From NCBI RefSeq assembly GCF_024494355.1, contig NZ_JAKNQY010000005.1:80572-144571 (forward strand): a stretch of DNA of 64,000 nucleotides, written 5' to 3'. The stretch comes from Pseudomonas sp. Q11 (lineage in GTDB: Bacteria > Pseudomonadota > Gammaproteobacteria > Pseudomonadales > Pseudomonadaceae). The notes under the pieces are model-generated. The model saw only the letters and a list, made by a program, of their open reading frames with translations, searched no databases and was not told the DNA's origin. Positions 7,857 through 18,292 of this stretch are shown here, one piece after another (the first letter of the stretch is position 1; each line of letters begins with the position of its first letter). A program made the translations under genes and the position numbers.

Positions 7857-9254
7857 TTAAGGTTGCTTGATGCTGGCGACGGCGGTCGGGTTGGTGCTCG
7901 GGATCACTTGGGCGGCCAGGCCAGCGGCGAAGACCTGATTGCCCACCGCCCGCAGACTGATGACCTGGTAACGCTGATCGACGGTAACCTTGACCACCGA
8001 ACCGCCCGCCGCGCTCGGCAAGGTGACCTGGTGTTCACCTTTTTTCAGGCGCAGACGCACCACTTGGGTGTAGTCCGGCAGGGTGCGCCAGGTCCGGGTG
8101 TCTGCGCCTTCAAGCACGGCCGAGGTCAGGCCCACCGCGAGGCCGGCCAGGGGGTTGGTTTCGTTGATCTGTTTTTGCGCCACGCCACGGGTGATCGCGC
8201 GCACGGTCGTGCGCAAGATGATGCCGGGCATGTCGTCACGCAGGGCGCGGCGGGACATGGCAGTGGTGCTGTTGAGCTGGGTCAGGTCCAATTGACGACC
8301 GTCGACACCGATTTGCGTGAACGCGGCGGTGGAGGTATCGGGCTTGATCAGTGGGAATGAAAGTGGCGTGATCACCACATTGCCGCTGATGGGCAAGGGC
8401 AGGGGAATGCGGATCGAGTCCCGGGACGGCGCCAGACCGCTCTGCACGACAATCAGGATGTCGCTTTCATCCTTCTTGCCGGCAGGCTTGTCGAGGTTGA
8501 TCAATGCCTGCTCCAGCAGCGGCGTATTCGGACGCAGTTCGGCGGCTTTGCGATAACCCGGCGCGGCCAGGTCTTTTTCGCCTAGGGCTTCATAGACGAA
8601 CCCGGCCAGATAATGGCTGAACGCGCTTTGGTAGCTGTTTTTCAGGCTGATCACTTCCGGCGCGTCGAGGCTGGCCACCGGGTAGCCCTGCAGGTCCTTG
8701 TACTCGGTCTTGACCCCTTGCTTCTCGGCGTCTTCCTCGCGCTTGAGGTATTCCTTGTCCCGCAAGTCGGCAATCACCGCTTCGCGCTCGTGGGTCTTCT
8801 TGATCTGCATCCGCGCGCCGTCGAAGTCGTTCACTGCCAGCAGGTTCAGCGCCATCTGCGTGGTCAGCATGACCTTTTCGTAGTCGTAGCCTTCGTAACG
8901 ACGAACTTTATCGTTGACCAGAAAACTGCCGAACTGTGCCAGATATTTGCCCGTATCGAGCTTGACCGCATCTTCCCACTGGCCCACCTGTTGATCGGCG
9001 CTGGACCAGGCAGCCTGACTGCCGGGCAGGTCGCCCTTGGCGCGCAGCAGTTCGCCTTTTTCGAAGAAATACAGCAGGTCTTTGTCTTGGCTGGTGTTGT
9101 TTTTCTCCAGCAGGGTCAACGCCGCGTCGACGTTGCCGGAAACCAGTTGCTGATTGGTCTGGGCCAATTCGCTGTCGTAGTTGCGAAACGCAGAGCAACC
9201 AGACAACAAGGTGATCGCGCTGAGGGCGATCGAAAGAGCGGCACGGGATGCCAT
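7857..9254 (-). CDS. COG3014 family lipoprotein
   Basis: A 465-aa lipoprotein with lipobox LLSGC (residues 16-20) and a first half rich in helix-turn-helix repeats ('GNVDAALTLLEKNN', 'LLYFFEKGELLRAKGDLPGSQAAW', 'FSHYLAGFVYEALGEKDLAAPGYRKAAEL'), that is, tetratricopeptide-like. The second half is beta-rich with 'SDILIVVQSGLAPSRDSIRIPLP' and 'RTWRTLPDYTQVVRLRLKKGEHQVTLP'. This is the COG3014 family, found upstream of ycfL-lpoB in Pseudomonas and Vibrio-like bacteria. It is the promoter-proximal gene of the four-gene leftward cluster. The function is unproven; a scaffold for envelope enzymes is my inference from the TPR-like part and the neighbours. Confidence 0.82.
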   Translation of the reverse strand: MASRAALSIALSAITLLSGCSAFRNYDSELAQTNQQLVSGNVDAALTLLEKNNTSQDKDLLYFFEKGELLRAKGDLPGSQAAWSSADQQVGQWEDAVKLDTGKYLAQFGSFLVNDKVRRYEGYDYEKVMLTTQMALNLLAVNDFDGARMQIKKTHEREAVIADLRDKEYLKREEDAEKQGVKTEYKDLQGYPVASLDAPEVISLKNSYQSAFSHYLAGFVYEALGEKDLAAPGYRKAAELRPNTPLLEQALINLDKPAGKKDESDILIVVQSGLAPSRDSIRIPLPLPISGNVVITPLSFPLIKPDTSTAAFTQIGVDGRQLDLTQLNSTTAMSRRALRDDMPGIILRTTVRAITRGVAQKQINETNPLAGLAVGLTSAVLEGADTRTWRTLPDYTQVVRLRLKKGEHQVTLPSAAGGSVVKVTVDQRYQVISLRAVGNQVFAAGLAAQVIPSTNPTAVASIKQP

Positions 9255-9566
9255 GAATACTTCTTCCCTGAGGTATCAGCCGGGGGTGCGGGTCGGGCTG
9301 GGACGATCCACGGACGAGCGCCGGGCGCTGTCGGTTCCTCATAACCGGAGGAGCTTTTATGCCATAGGACAATAAGAAGGCGGCGGGATTATAAACATGG
9401 CCGTTAGCTATGTAATGGCTTTTTAATCTCGTAATGCATTTTTTGTGACATCACTTCCAAAGCATGAAGATCCGATGAAATGTGCTCCTGAAGCACATCA
9501 GCCCTTGAGCGAAGGTCATTGGAAGTGAACAATGTGTTACTTCTTATTTCCAACTGAGAGTCATTC
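9255..9566. other. Divergent intergenic region, AT-rich
   Basis: This 312-base spacer lies between the leftward lipoprotein cluster and the rightward iron permease. It contains a perfect 6-5-6 inverted repeat TGTGCTCCTGAAGCACA at 9481-9497 and an AACTGAGAGTCATTC segment touching the permease start that is only weakly Fur-box-like. An antisense 54-codon frame (9404-9568) is open here but lacks a convincing ribosome site. No RNA gene is evident. Confidence 0.5.
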
Positions 9567-11465
9567 ATGACTGCCCCGTACCGTTTTCTGGCCTGGCTTG
9601 CGCTGCCGTTGTTGGCGCTGTGCAGTGCCAATCTATTGGCCGACACCCTTGAGGGCGCCCCCCAGGCGCTGCATTTACTGGATTACATCGGGGCGGATTA
9701 TCCGGCGACGGTGCAGGCGGGCAAGGTGGTCGACGAGTCTGAATACCGCGAGCAACTGGAATTTACCCAGCTCCTGGAAGGGCTCATCGTTGCGCTGCCA
9801 GCCAAGCCTGAGAAAGCAGAGCTGACACAAGGCGTCGGCGCCTTGCGTAGCGCCATCCGCGAGCATCAGGATGGCGATGAGGTCGCCCGCCTGGCGCGGC
9901 AACTGGGGGCTAGGCTGGCGGTGGCGTATGAGGTCAGTCAGGCGCCGGTCATCACCCCGGACCCGGCCCGCGGAGCGCCGCTGTATGCGCAGAATTGCTC
10001 GGTGTGCCACGGTGATAGCGGGGCCGGCGACGGTCCCGCCGGTGTCGGCCTGGAGCCTGCGCCCGCCAACCTGCGCGATGGGGCACGCCTGGATCATCTG
10101 AGTCTCTACGCGATCTACAACACGCTGGGTATGGGGATCGAAGGCACTGACATGCCGGCCTTCGCCGATCAGCTCGATGATCGTCAGCGCTGGGATCTGG
10201 CGACGTACATCGCCAGCTTCAGCGCCGATCCGGCGGCCGCTAAAAGTGGACAGACTTTCAATCTCGCTGACCTCGCTCGCCAGACTCCGGCCGAAATCCT
10301 CGCGGCGCAGGGCCCTGAAGCGGCAGCCACCTTTCGTGCCCAGCGTGCCCAGCCGCCTCAGGTGCAGCGTGGCCCGGCGCAGTTGCTCGACTACACCGCT
10401 GCTACTCTGGATAAAAGCATCGCGGCGTATCGCGGCGGCGACCACGACCAGGCCTATGACCTGTCGGTAGCGGCTTATCTGGAAGGCTTCGAGCTGGTGG
10501 AAAGTTCGCTGGATAACGTCGATGCCAGTGTGCGCAAGGATACCGAAAAAGCCCTGATGGCCTACCGTCAGTCCTTGCAGGATGGCTTGCCGGTCGAGCA
10601 GGCCGAGCAGCGGCTGGACGCGGCCAAAGCCAAGCTGACGGAGTCGGCGGGTCTGCTGGGCAGTGACGGTTTGAGCTGGTCGCTGAGTTACATATCCGGC
10701 TTACTGATTTTGCTGCGCGAAGGGCTGGAAGCGATTCTGGTGCTGGCGGCGATCCTGGCGTTCCTGCGCAATACCGGCCAACAGTCAGCGGTTCGCAGCG
10801 TCAACGTCGGTTGGGGGCTGGCGCTGTTGGCTGGTCTGGCGACCTGGGGGCTGGCCGCCTATGTGATTGACGTCAGCGGTGCCCAGCGCGAATTGCTCGA
10901 AGGCGCAACGGCCTTGTTCGCCAGTGTGATGGTGCTGTGGCTGGGAGTGTGGATGCACGACCGACGTCATGCGGCGGCCTGGCAGGATTACATCAAGAGC
11001 AGTCTGGTGGGCGGCGGCGGACGTTTCGGTTTCGCGATCCTGGCGTTTTTCTCGGTCTATCGCGAGCTGTTCGAAGTGATCCTGTTCTACGAAACCCTGT
11101 GGTTGCAAGCCGGCCCCGCTGGGCATGATGCTGTATTGGCTGGCGGCGCCACGGCATTGGTGCTGTTGGTCGGGTTGGCCTGGGTGATCCTGCGCGGCTC
11201 GGCGAAACTGCCTCTGGCGCTGTTTTTCAGCATCAATGCCGGATTGCTCTGCGCGCTGTCGGTGGTTTTCGCCGGTCATGGCGTGAAGGCGCTGCAAGAA
11301 GCCGGGATTTTCGGAACCCGTCCGGTGGCGTTCTTCGATTTCGACTGGCTGGGCATTCATGCCGATGCTTATTCCTTGGCTGCTCAAGTGGTGGCGATCG
11401 TGGCGATTGTGGTGCTGTACGGGCGCAGTTGGATGGCAGAGAAGCGTCGGTTGCAGGTTTCCTGA
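9567..11465 (+). CDS. Cytochrome c-FTR1 fusion iron permease
   Basis: A 632-aa protein with a signal peptide (about residues 1-26), a periplasmic region, a c-type cytochrome domain with haem motif CSVCH (near residue 145) and distal Met ligand candidates, a helical linker (270-360), and a C-terminal FTR1 permease with about seven membrane segments. The two iron-binding REXXE-type motifs are seen: LLREGLEAILVLAAI and SVYRELFEVILFYE. FTR1 proteins import ferric iron after oxidation; the attached cytochrome may take the electron removed from Fe(II) or act in place of a separate ferroxidase, which is an inference. It stands alone, with no P19 or multicopper oxidase gene beside it. Confidence 0.9.
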   Translation: MTAPYRFLAWLALPLLALCSANLLADTLEGAPQALHLLDYIGADYPATVQAGKVVDESEYREQLEFTQLLEGLIVALPAKPEKAELTQGVGALRSAIREHQDGDEVARLARQLGARLAVAYEVSQAPVITPDPARGAPLYAQNCSVCHGDSGAGDGPAGVGLEPAPANLRDGARLDHLSLYAIYNTLGMGIEGTDMPAFADQLDDRQRWDLATYIASFSADPAAAKSGQTFNLADLARQTPAEILAAQGPEAAATFRAQRAQPPQVQRGPAQLLDYTAATLDKSIAAYRGGDHDQAYDLSVAAYLEGFELVESSLDNVDASVRKDTEKALMAYRQSLQDGLPVEQAEQRLDAAKAKLTESAGLLGSDGLSWSLSYISGLLILLREGLEAILVLAAILAFLRNTGQQSAVRSVNVGWGLALLAGLATWGLAAYVIDVSGAQRELLEGATALFASVMVLWLGVWMHDRRHAAAWQDYIKSSLVGGGGRFGFAILAFFSVYRELFEVILFYETLWLQAGPAGHDAVLAGGATALVLLVGLAWVILRGSAKLPLALFFSINAGLLCALSVVFAGHGVKALQEAGIFGTRPVAFFDFDWLGIHADAYSLAAQVVAIVAIVVLYGRSWMAEKRRLQVS

Positions 11466-11486
11466 ATAGCATTCACTGCGCTCATA

Positions 11487-11566
11487 ATCGCGGGCAAGCC
11501 TTGCTCCCTCAGTCAGCACTCGCCTGGGGGCGCAAGGCTTGTGTGGGAGCAAGGCTTGCCCGCGAT
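11487..11566. repeat. REPIN-type inverted repeat, GCAAGGCTTGCCCGCGAT family
   Basis: Arms ATCGCGGGCAAGCCTTGCTCC and GGAGCAAGGCTTGCCCGCGAT face each other across a GC-rich spacer, forming a mobile-type REP doublet between the iron permease and the UPF0178 gene. Confidence 0.85.
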
Positions 11567-11592
11567 GCTTTTAATTTAGAGGAAACCACTCA

Positions 11593-12048
11593 ATGCGTGT
11601 ATGGATCGACGCCGACGCCTGCCCCAAGGCCGCGAAGGAACTGGTGGTCAAGTTCGCCTTGAAGCGCCGGTTCGAGGTGGTGCTGGTGGCCGGCCAACCG
11701 CAGATCAAGCCGGCCTTGGCCTGCGTGAAGCTGATCGTGGTGCCCAGCGGGCCTGACGCGGCGGACGATTACCTGGTGGAGCATGCCGTACCGGGTGAGC
11801 TGGTGATCTGCAGCGACGTACCATTGGCTGACCGGCTGGTGAAGAAGGGAGTTGCGGCACTGGATCCTCGGGGCAAGGAATTCGATGCGCAGAACATGGG
11901 CGATCGGCTGGCGGTGCGCAACCTGTTCACCGACTTGCGTGAGCAAGGCCACGTGGGCGGCGGGCCGCCAGCGTACAGCGAGCGGGACAAGCAGGGGTTC
12001 GCCAATGCGCTGGATCGGATACTGACGCGGTTGGCTCGAACTTCCTGA
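11593..12048 (+). CDS. YaiI/YqxD family protein (UPF0178)
   Basis: A 151-aa protein starting MRVWIDADACPKAAKELV, with 'PSGPDAADDYLVEHAVPGELVICSDVPLADRLVKKG' in the middle and 'GGGPPAYSERDKQGFANALDR' near the end. These three blocks define UPF0178 (YaiI in E. coli). The conserved Asp residues (D6, D8, the two in PDAADDY, the SDVPLAD Asp) form a PIN-domain-like acidic set, so an RNase-like function has been suggested for the fold; I would treat it as unproven. A GAGG Shine-Dalgarno precedes the ATG. It is a single gene between two REP elements. Confidence 0.88.
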   Translation: MRVWIDADACPKAAKELVVKFALKRRFEVVLVAGQPQIKPALACVKLIVVPSGPDAADDYLVEHAVPGELVICSDVPLADRLVKKGVAALDPRGKEFDAQNMGDRLAVRNLFTDLREQGHVGGGPPAYSERDKQGFANALDRILTRLARTS

Positions 12049-12066
12049 ATCTTGCTCGCAATCCCT

Positions 12067-12154
12067 GTGGGAGCGAGCCTGCTCGCGATGACGGTGTGTC
12101 AGTAAACAGATGCATCGCCTGAACTGACGCCATCGCGAGCAGGCTCGCTCCCAC
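12067..12154. repeat. REPIN-type inverted repeat, GAGCGAGCCTGCTCGCGAT family
   Basis: GTGGGAGCGAGCCTGCTCGC and its inverted copy enclose about 45 bases between two convergent genes. Copies of the same family occur at 49086, 54078, 62011 and 62947. Confidence 0.9.
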
Positions 12155-12168
12155 ATTGGATGATGGTG

Positions 12169-12837
12169 TTACTCGTCATTCTCGTGAGTGAGCTCCAACA
12201 CCCGGTCCACCAGTTTGTTGATCCCCGAAGCCGCTTCGCTGATGCTCTGCGCCAGCATGTAGGCCGGGGTAGTGACCAGCTTGCGCGCGGTGTCTTCGAC
12301 GATATCGGTGACAGCGCAGTCTTCGTGGATGCCGCCCATTTTGGTTACGGCGGCAGCGGTGTCGGCATCTGTGCCGATTGTGCAGGTCACCCCCGGACCA
12401 TAGATTTTTGCCGCCAGGGCCGGGGAAATGCAGATCAGCCCCACCGGTTTTCCGGCCTCGGCAAAGGCTTCGGTCAGCGCCAGAACCTCAGGCTGGACGG
12501 TGCAGCCCGCGCCTTCGACGGCAAAGTTGGAGAGGTTCTTCGCCGCGCCGAAACCGCCAGGCACGATCAGCGCGTCGAAGTCCTCGACGTTGGCTTCGCG
12601 CAAATCCTTTACGTTGCCCCGGGCGATCCGGGCGGACTCGACCAAAACGTTGCGGCTCTCGGGCATTTGCTCGCCGGTCAGGTGATTGATCACCTGCAAC
12701 TGCGCGATGTCGGGGGCGAAACACTGCACCTGTGCGCCGCGCTGGTCGAGCCGCAGCAAGGTGATCACGCTTTCGTGGATCTCTGCACCGTCATACACGC
12801 CACAGCCGGAAAGGATCACTGCAACTTTTTTGCTCAT
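12169..12837 (-). CDS. elbB: Glyoxalase ElbB (isoprenoid biosynthesis-associated)
   Basis: A 222-aa DJ-1/PfpI-superfamily protein: MSKKVAVILSGCGVYDGAEI, then 'FDALIVPGGFGAAKNLSNFA' and the nucleophile elbow 'PVGLICISPALAAKIYG' with the catalytic Cys. E. coli ElbB has glyoxalase activity that turns glyoxal into glycolate and was once linked to isoprenoid synthesis. The length equals the family norm. GGAGAAAAGCCC provides a good ribosome site before the ATG at 12837. It is monocistronic, converging on the UPF0178 gene and divergent from the sterol-desaturase-like gene. Confidence 0.92.
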   Translation of the reverse strand: MSKKVAVILSGCGVYDGAEIHESVITLLRLDQRGAQVQCFAPDIAQLQVINHLTGEQMPESRNVLVESARIARGNVKDLREANVEDFDALIVPGGFGAAKNLSNFAVEGAGCTVQPEVLALTEAFAEAGKPVGLICISPALAAKIYGPGVTCTIGTDADTAAAVTKMGGIHEDCAVTDIVEDTARKLVTTPAYMLAQSISEAASGINKLVDRVLELTHENDE

Positions 12838-12960
12838 GGGCTTTTCTCCAGATTCATGGCGTTAAATGTCCACTAATTTGTCACTCGTTGCCATAGGGTT
12901 ATCGAGCAGCTACACCTAATCTGCCGACTATCTCCCTGCTTTGTCTGCTCGGGTTGCGTC

Positions 12961-14196
12961 ATGAATTTCATTCTGTGTGCCGTGCCGTTTTTCTTTGTGC
13001 TGATTGCCGTCGAGTTGCTGGCCGATCGCTGGCGGGGTGTGAGCCATTACCGCGTGGCAGACGCCATCAACAGCCTGAGCACCGGCGTGCTCTCCACCAC
13101 GACCGGTTTGCTGACCAAGGGCGTGGGGTTGGTGACCTATGCGTTTGCCTTGGAACATCTGGCCGTTATCCACTTGTCTGCCGACCAGGCCTGGGTCTGG
13201 GTATTGGCCTTCGTGTTCTACGACTTCTGTTATTACTGGCTGCACCGCATGGGCCATGAGCGCAACATCCTCTGGGCGGCCCATTCGGTGCATCATCAGA
13301 GCGAGGACTACAACCTCTCCACTGCGTTGCGCCAGACCAGCACCGGGTTTGTGTTGAGCTGGATTTTCTATTTGCCGCTGGCAGTGGCCGGCGTGCCGCT
13401 GGTGGTGTTCGTCAGCGTGGCGGCGTTGAATCTGCTGTATCAGTTCTGGGTCCACACCCAACACATCCCCAAGCTCGGCTGGCTGGAGTGGTGTTTCGTC
13501 ACGCCGTCCAATCATCGCGCCCACCATGCACAGAACCCTCTTTACATGGATCGCAATTACGGCGGGGTGTTCATTATTTGGGACCGTCTGTTTCGCACCT
13601 TTCAGGAAGAAGACGATAACGAACCGGTGATTTTTGGCGTGACCACGCCACTGGCGAGCTGGAACCCGTTGTGGGCCAACCTGCAGTTCTATGCACAACT
13701 ATGGGCCGATGCCCGACGGGCCGCGCACTGGCGGGACAAACTGCGGATCTGGTTTATGCCCACCGGTTGGCGGCCGGCGGATGTGGCGGCCCAGTACCCG
13801 CTGAACAAACCGGACCTGAGCCAGTTCCGCAAATTCGAGGTGCCGCTGGACGGGCGCCAGCAGTGGTACGTGGCGCTGCAGTTCTGCGTCTATATTGCGC
13901 TGGGCAGTTACTTGATGAACCTGGAGAACAGTCTGCCGGTTGCTGCCCTGGTGTTGGGCTGGGGCGCGGTGGCGTTGGGTCTGTTTGTGTTGGGCGTGGC
14001 CCTGGAGAATCGCCCGTGGACCTTGAGGCTGGAGCTGTTGCGCCTGACCTCTAACTTGCCGCTGGTGTGGCTGGCGCCCCTGGCGGGACTGTGGCCGGGC
14101 ACCCCGGTGGTCTGGGTCGGGTTGCTCAGCTATAGCCTGCTCAGTGGCATTGGACTGTATTGCTGCCGCAGCCGGGTTACTCGGTTGGCGTCGTAG
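12961..14196 (+). CDS. Sterol desaturase/fatty acid hydroxylase-family membrane protein
   Basis: A 411-aa integral membrane protein with the three His boxes of the di-iron hydroxylase superfamily: HRMGH (near residue 97), HSVHHQ (near 110) and NHRAHH (near 184). Several hydrophobic segments precede and follow the boxes, and the last 120 residues are an additional membrane domain of three or four segments. Enzymes of this family hydroxylate lipids; the bacterial substrate is unknown. The C-terminus overlaps the convergent DedA gene by 20 bases. No clear Shine-Dalgarno is visible before the ATG. Confidence 0.87.
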   Translation: MNFILCAVPFFFVLIAVELLADRWRGVSHYRVADAINSLSTGVLSTTTGLLTKGVGLVTYAFALEHLAVIHLSADQAWVWVLAFVFYDFCYYWLHRMGHERNILWAAHSVHHQSEDYNLSTALRQTSTGFVLSWIFYLPLAVAGVPLVVFVSVAALNLLYQFWVHTQHIPKLGWLEWCFVTPSNHRAHHAQNPLYMDRNYGGVFIIWDRLFRTFQEEDDNEPVIFGVTTPLASWNPLWANLQFYAQLWADARRAAHWRDKLRIWFMPTGWRPADVAAQYPLNKPDLSQFRKFEVPLDGRQQWYVALQFCVYIALGSYLMNLENSLPVAALVLGWGAVALGLFVLGVALENRPWTLRLELLRLTSNLPLVWLAPLAGLWPGTPVVWVGLLSYSLLSGIGLYCCRSRVTRLAS

Positions 14197-14800
14197 GCTC
14201 GCTGGTCCTGGCTTGCTCCAGCCGTTCGGCTTCGAGGACTTTCCTGGCCAGGCGTGCATTCTTGATACGTCGACGCAGCCACAGGCACAGCCCCAGCACC
14301 AGCAGGGCACCCAGTACCCACAATTCATATTTCTTGATGCTGCCCAGCATGCCCTCGAGCACCGCGCCGAAGTGGTACGCGGCGGCAGCCAGGGCAGTGG
14401 CCCAGATCGCCGCGCCGATACCGTTGAGCAATAGATAGCGGCCCGGCGGGTAGCCTGACAGCCCGATGGCCACCGGCATTACCGTGCGCAGGCCGTAGAC
14501 GAAGCGAAAGCTCAGCACCCAGATGTCCGGATGCCGGCGAATGTGCGCCAACGCGCGATCACCCATCAATTGCCAGCGGGGTTTTCGCGCCAGCAGCTTG
14601 CGGCCGTGCTTGCGACCCATGAAGTACCACAGTTGATCGCCCGCGTAGCTGCCGCAGAACGCCACCACCACCACCAGATTGATGTCCATGTAGCCTCGGA
14701 ACGCCAGGAAACCTGCGAGTACGAGGATGGTTTCGCCTTCGAAGAACGTGCCGATAAACAAGGCCAGGTAGCCGAAGTCATGGAGAAATTGCTGGAGCAT
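14177..14800 (-). CDS. DedA family membrane protein
   Basis: A 207-aa membrane protein beginning with an amphipathic helix (MLQQFLHDFGYLALFIGTFFEGETILVLAGF), the standard DedA start, followed by 'GSYAGDQLWYFMGRKHGRKLL' and 'RFVYGLRTVMPVAIGLSGYPPGRYLLLNGIGAAIWA', containing the conserved Arg-Pro motif region. DedA proteins are thought to flip or recycle polyprenyl-phosphate or phospholipid carriers and to support membrane homeostasis. The C-terminal 40 residues are cytoplasmic, charged and end in TSEPTTPTE. It overlaps the convergent desaturase-like gene. Confidence 0.9.
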   Translation of the reverse strand: MLQQFLHDFGYLALFIGTFFEGETILVLAGFLAFRGYMDINLVVVVAFCGSYAGDQLWYFMGRKHGRKLLARKPRWQLMGDRALAHIRRHPDIWVLSFRFVYGLRTVMPVAIGLSGYPPGRYLLLNGIGAAIWATALAAAAYHFGAVLEGMLGSIKKYELWVLGALLVLGLCLWLRRRIKNARLARKVLEAERLEQARTSEPTTPTE

Positions 14801-14903
14801 TGTCTGGGTGCTGGCGAAATGAACGCGCAGCCTAACCCTTCGGGCACATTCAGGAAAGTATCGAGATGTGTCTCGACGTGAACATTTCCTGCAACGACAA
14901 TGA

Positions 14904-16019
<1,116 letters not shown>

Positions 16020-16036
16020 CCTCCCAGGAACTTGCG

Positions 16037-18259
16037 ATGAATACCGAAGGACTCTCTGAAGTTGCCGTAAAAGATGCTCAGCCCGTGGTCGAGCAGGTCG
16101 CCGAGACACCGCCGGAGCATGAGGTCGTGCCTACGCCGCCGGTGGTGGCCGAGGCCCCCGTGGCCCCTGCGATTGTCATTCCCAGCCTGGATGACAGCAG
16201 CCTGTACATCCATCGCGAGCTGTCGCAACTGCAGTTCAACATCCGCGTGCTGGAGCAGGCGCTGGACGAGTCCTACCCGCTGCTGGAGCGGCTCAAGTTC
16301 CTGCTGATCTTTTCCAGCAACCTGGACGAGTTCTTCGAGATTCGCGTCGCCGGCCTGAAGAAGCAGATCACCTTTGCCCGAGAGCAGGCCGGCGCTGACG
16401 GCCTGCAGCCCCATCAGGCCCTGGCGCGGATCAGTGAGCTGGTCCACGGTCACGTGGACCGCCAGTACGCGATTCTCAATGACATTCTGTTGCCCGAGCT
16501 GGAAAAACATCAGGTTCGCTTCATTCGTCGACGCAACTGGAACACCAAGCTCAAGACTTGGGTTCGTCGCTATTTCCGCGATGAAATTGCACCGATCATC
16601 ACCCCGATCGGCCTCGACCCGACGCACCCGTTCCCGCTGCTGGTCAACAAGAGCCTGAACTTCATTGTCGAGCTCGAAGGTATCGACGCCTTTGGTCGCG
16701 ACTCTGGCCTTGCGATCATCCCCGCGCCGCGCCTGCTGCCGCGCATCATTCGTGTCCCGGAAGACGTCGGCGGTCCCGGTGACAATTATGTGTTCCTGTC
16801 GTCGATGATCCACGCCCATGCCGATGACCTGTTCCAGGGCATGAAGGTGAAGGGTTGCTACCAGTTCCGCCTGACCCGTAACGCCGACCTGTCGGTCGAC
16901 ACCGAAGACGTCGAAGACCTGGCTCGCGCCCTGCGCGGCGAGCTGTTCTCGCGCCGCTACGGTGATGCGGTGCGCCTGGAAGTGGCCGACACCTGCCCCA
17001 AACACCTGTCCGACTACCTGCTCAAGCAGTTCAACCTGCATGAGACCGAGTTGTATCAGGTCAACGGTCCGGTGAACCTGACACGACTGTTCAGCATCAC
17101 CGGTCTGGACAGCCATCCGGAACTGCAATATTTGCCGTTCACACCGCAGATCCCGAAATTGCTGCAAAACAGCGAGAACATCTTCAGCGTGATCAGCAAG
17201 CAGGACATTCTGCTGCTGCACCCGTTCGAGTCGTTCACGCCCGTGGTCGACCTGCTGCGCCAGGCGGCCAAGGATCCGCATGTATTGGCCGTGCGCCAGA
17301 CCCTGTACCGCAGCGGCGCCAACTCGGAAATCGTCGACGCCCTGGTGGACGCGGCGCGTAACGGCAAAGAGGTCACGGCGGTGATCGAGTTGCGGGCGCG
17401 CTTCGATGAAGAGTCCAACCTGCAACTGGCCAGTCGTCTGCAAGCGGCGGGTGCGGTAGTGATTTACGGTGTGGTCGGCTTCAAGACCCACGCCAAGATG
17501 ATGCTGATCCTGCGGCGTGAAGCTGGCGAAATCGTGCGTTACGCCCACCTGGGCACCGGCAACTACCACGCCGCCAACGCTCGCCTGTACACCGACTACA
17601 GCCTGCTGACCTCCGACGATGCCTTGTGCGAAGACGTCGGCAAACTGTTCAGCCAGTTGATCGGCATGGGCAAGACCCTGCGCATGAAAAAACTGCTGCA
17701 CGCGCCGTTCACCTTGAAAAAGGGCATGCTCGACATGATCGCCCGGGAGACGCAGTTCGCCCTGGACGGCAAACCGGCGCACATCATCGCCAAGTTCAAC
17801 TCGTTGACCGATCCGAAGATCATCCGCGCGTTGTACAAGGCCAGCCAGTCGGGCGTGCGCATTGACCTGGTGGTGCGCGGCATGTGCTGCCTGCGTCCGG
17901 GCATCCCGGGGGTTTCCCACAACATCCATGTACGCTCGATCATTGGCCGCTTCCTGGAACATACGCGGGTGTTCTACTTCCTCAACGGTGGGGAGGAGCA
18001 GATGTTCCTGTCCAGCGCCGACTGGATGGAGCGCAACCTCGACAAGCGCGTCGAGACTTGCTTCCCGGTGGAAGGCAAGAAGCTGATCCTGCGGGTCAAA
18101 AAAGAGCTGGAAAGCTACCTCACCGACAACACCCACAGCTGGAGCCTGCAATCGGACGGTCGCTACATCCGCAACACGCCGACCGGCAACCAGAACGCAC
18201 GCAGCGCCCAGGCGACATTGCTGGAGCGCTTGGGCAGCCCGTTGCTGACGGTTCGTTAA
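16037..18259 (+). CDS. ppk1: Polyphosphate kinase
   Basis: A 740-aa enzyme that reversibly makes polyphosphate from ATP. After a Val/Pro/Glu-rich 45-residue leader, the body begins [20 protein letters not shown] and [16 protein letters not shown], typical of PPK1. The catalytic phospho-histidine is His485 in the block [15 protein letters not shown], followed by [18 protein letters not shown]. The C-terminus has [18 protein letters not shown] and [14 protein letters not shown], the second phospholipase-D-like active-site half. It follows hemB and converges on ppx, so synthesis and breakdown genes face each other. Confidence 0.96.
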   Translation: MNTEGLSEVAVKDAQPVVEQVAETPPEHEVVPTPPVVAEAPVAPAIVIPSLDDSSLYIHRELSQLQFNIRVLEQALDESYPLLERLKFLLIFSSNLDEFFEIRVAGLKKQITFAREQAGADGLQPHQALARISELVHGHVDRQYAILNDILLPELEKHQVRFIRRRNWNTKLKTWVRRYFRDEIAPIITPIGLDPTHPFPLLVNKSLNFIVELEGIDAFGRDSGLAIIPAPRLLPRIIRVPEDVGGPGDNYVFLSSMIHAHADDLFQGMKVKGCYQFRLTRNADLSVDTEDVEDLARALRGELFSRRYGDAVRLEVADTCPKHLSDYLLKQFNLHETELYQVNGPVNLTRLFSITGLDSHPELQYLPFTPQIPKLLQNSENIFSVISKQDILLLHPFESFTPVVDLLRQAAKDPHVLAVRQTLYRSGANSEIVDALVDAARNGKEVTAVIELRARFDEESNLQLASRLQAAGAVVIYGVVGFKTHAKMMLILRREAGEIVRYAHLGTGNYHAANARLYTDYSLLTSDDALCEDVGKLFSQLIGMGKTLRMKKLLHAPFTLKKGMLDMIARETQFALDGKPAHIIAKFNSLTDPKIIRALYKASQSGVRIDLVVRGMCCLRPGIPGVSHNIHVRSIIGRFLEHTRVFYFLNGGEEQMFLSSADWMERNLDKRVETCFPVEGKKLILRVKKELESYLTDNTHSWSLQSDGRYIRNTPTGNQNARSAQATLLERLGSPLLTVR

Positions 18260-18292
18260 ACGCCCGGCGAGCACGCGGCAGGCTCAGCTTTT

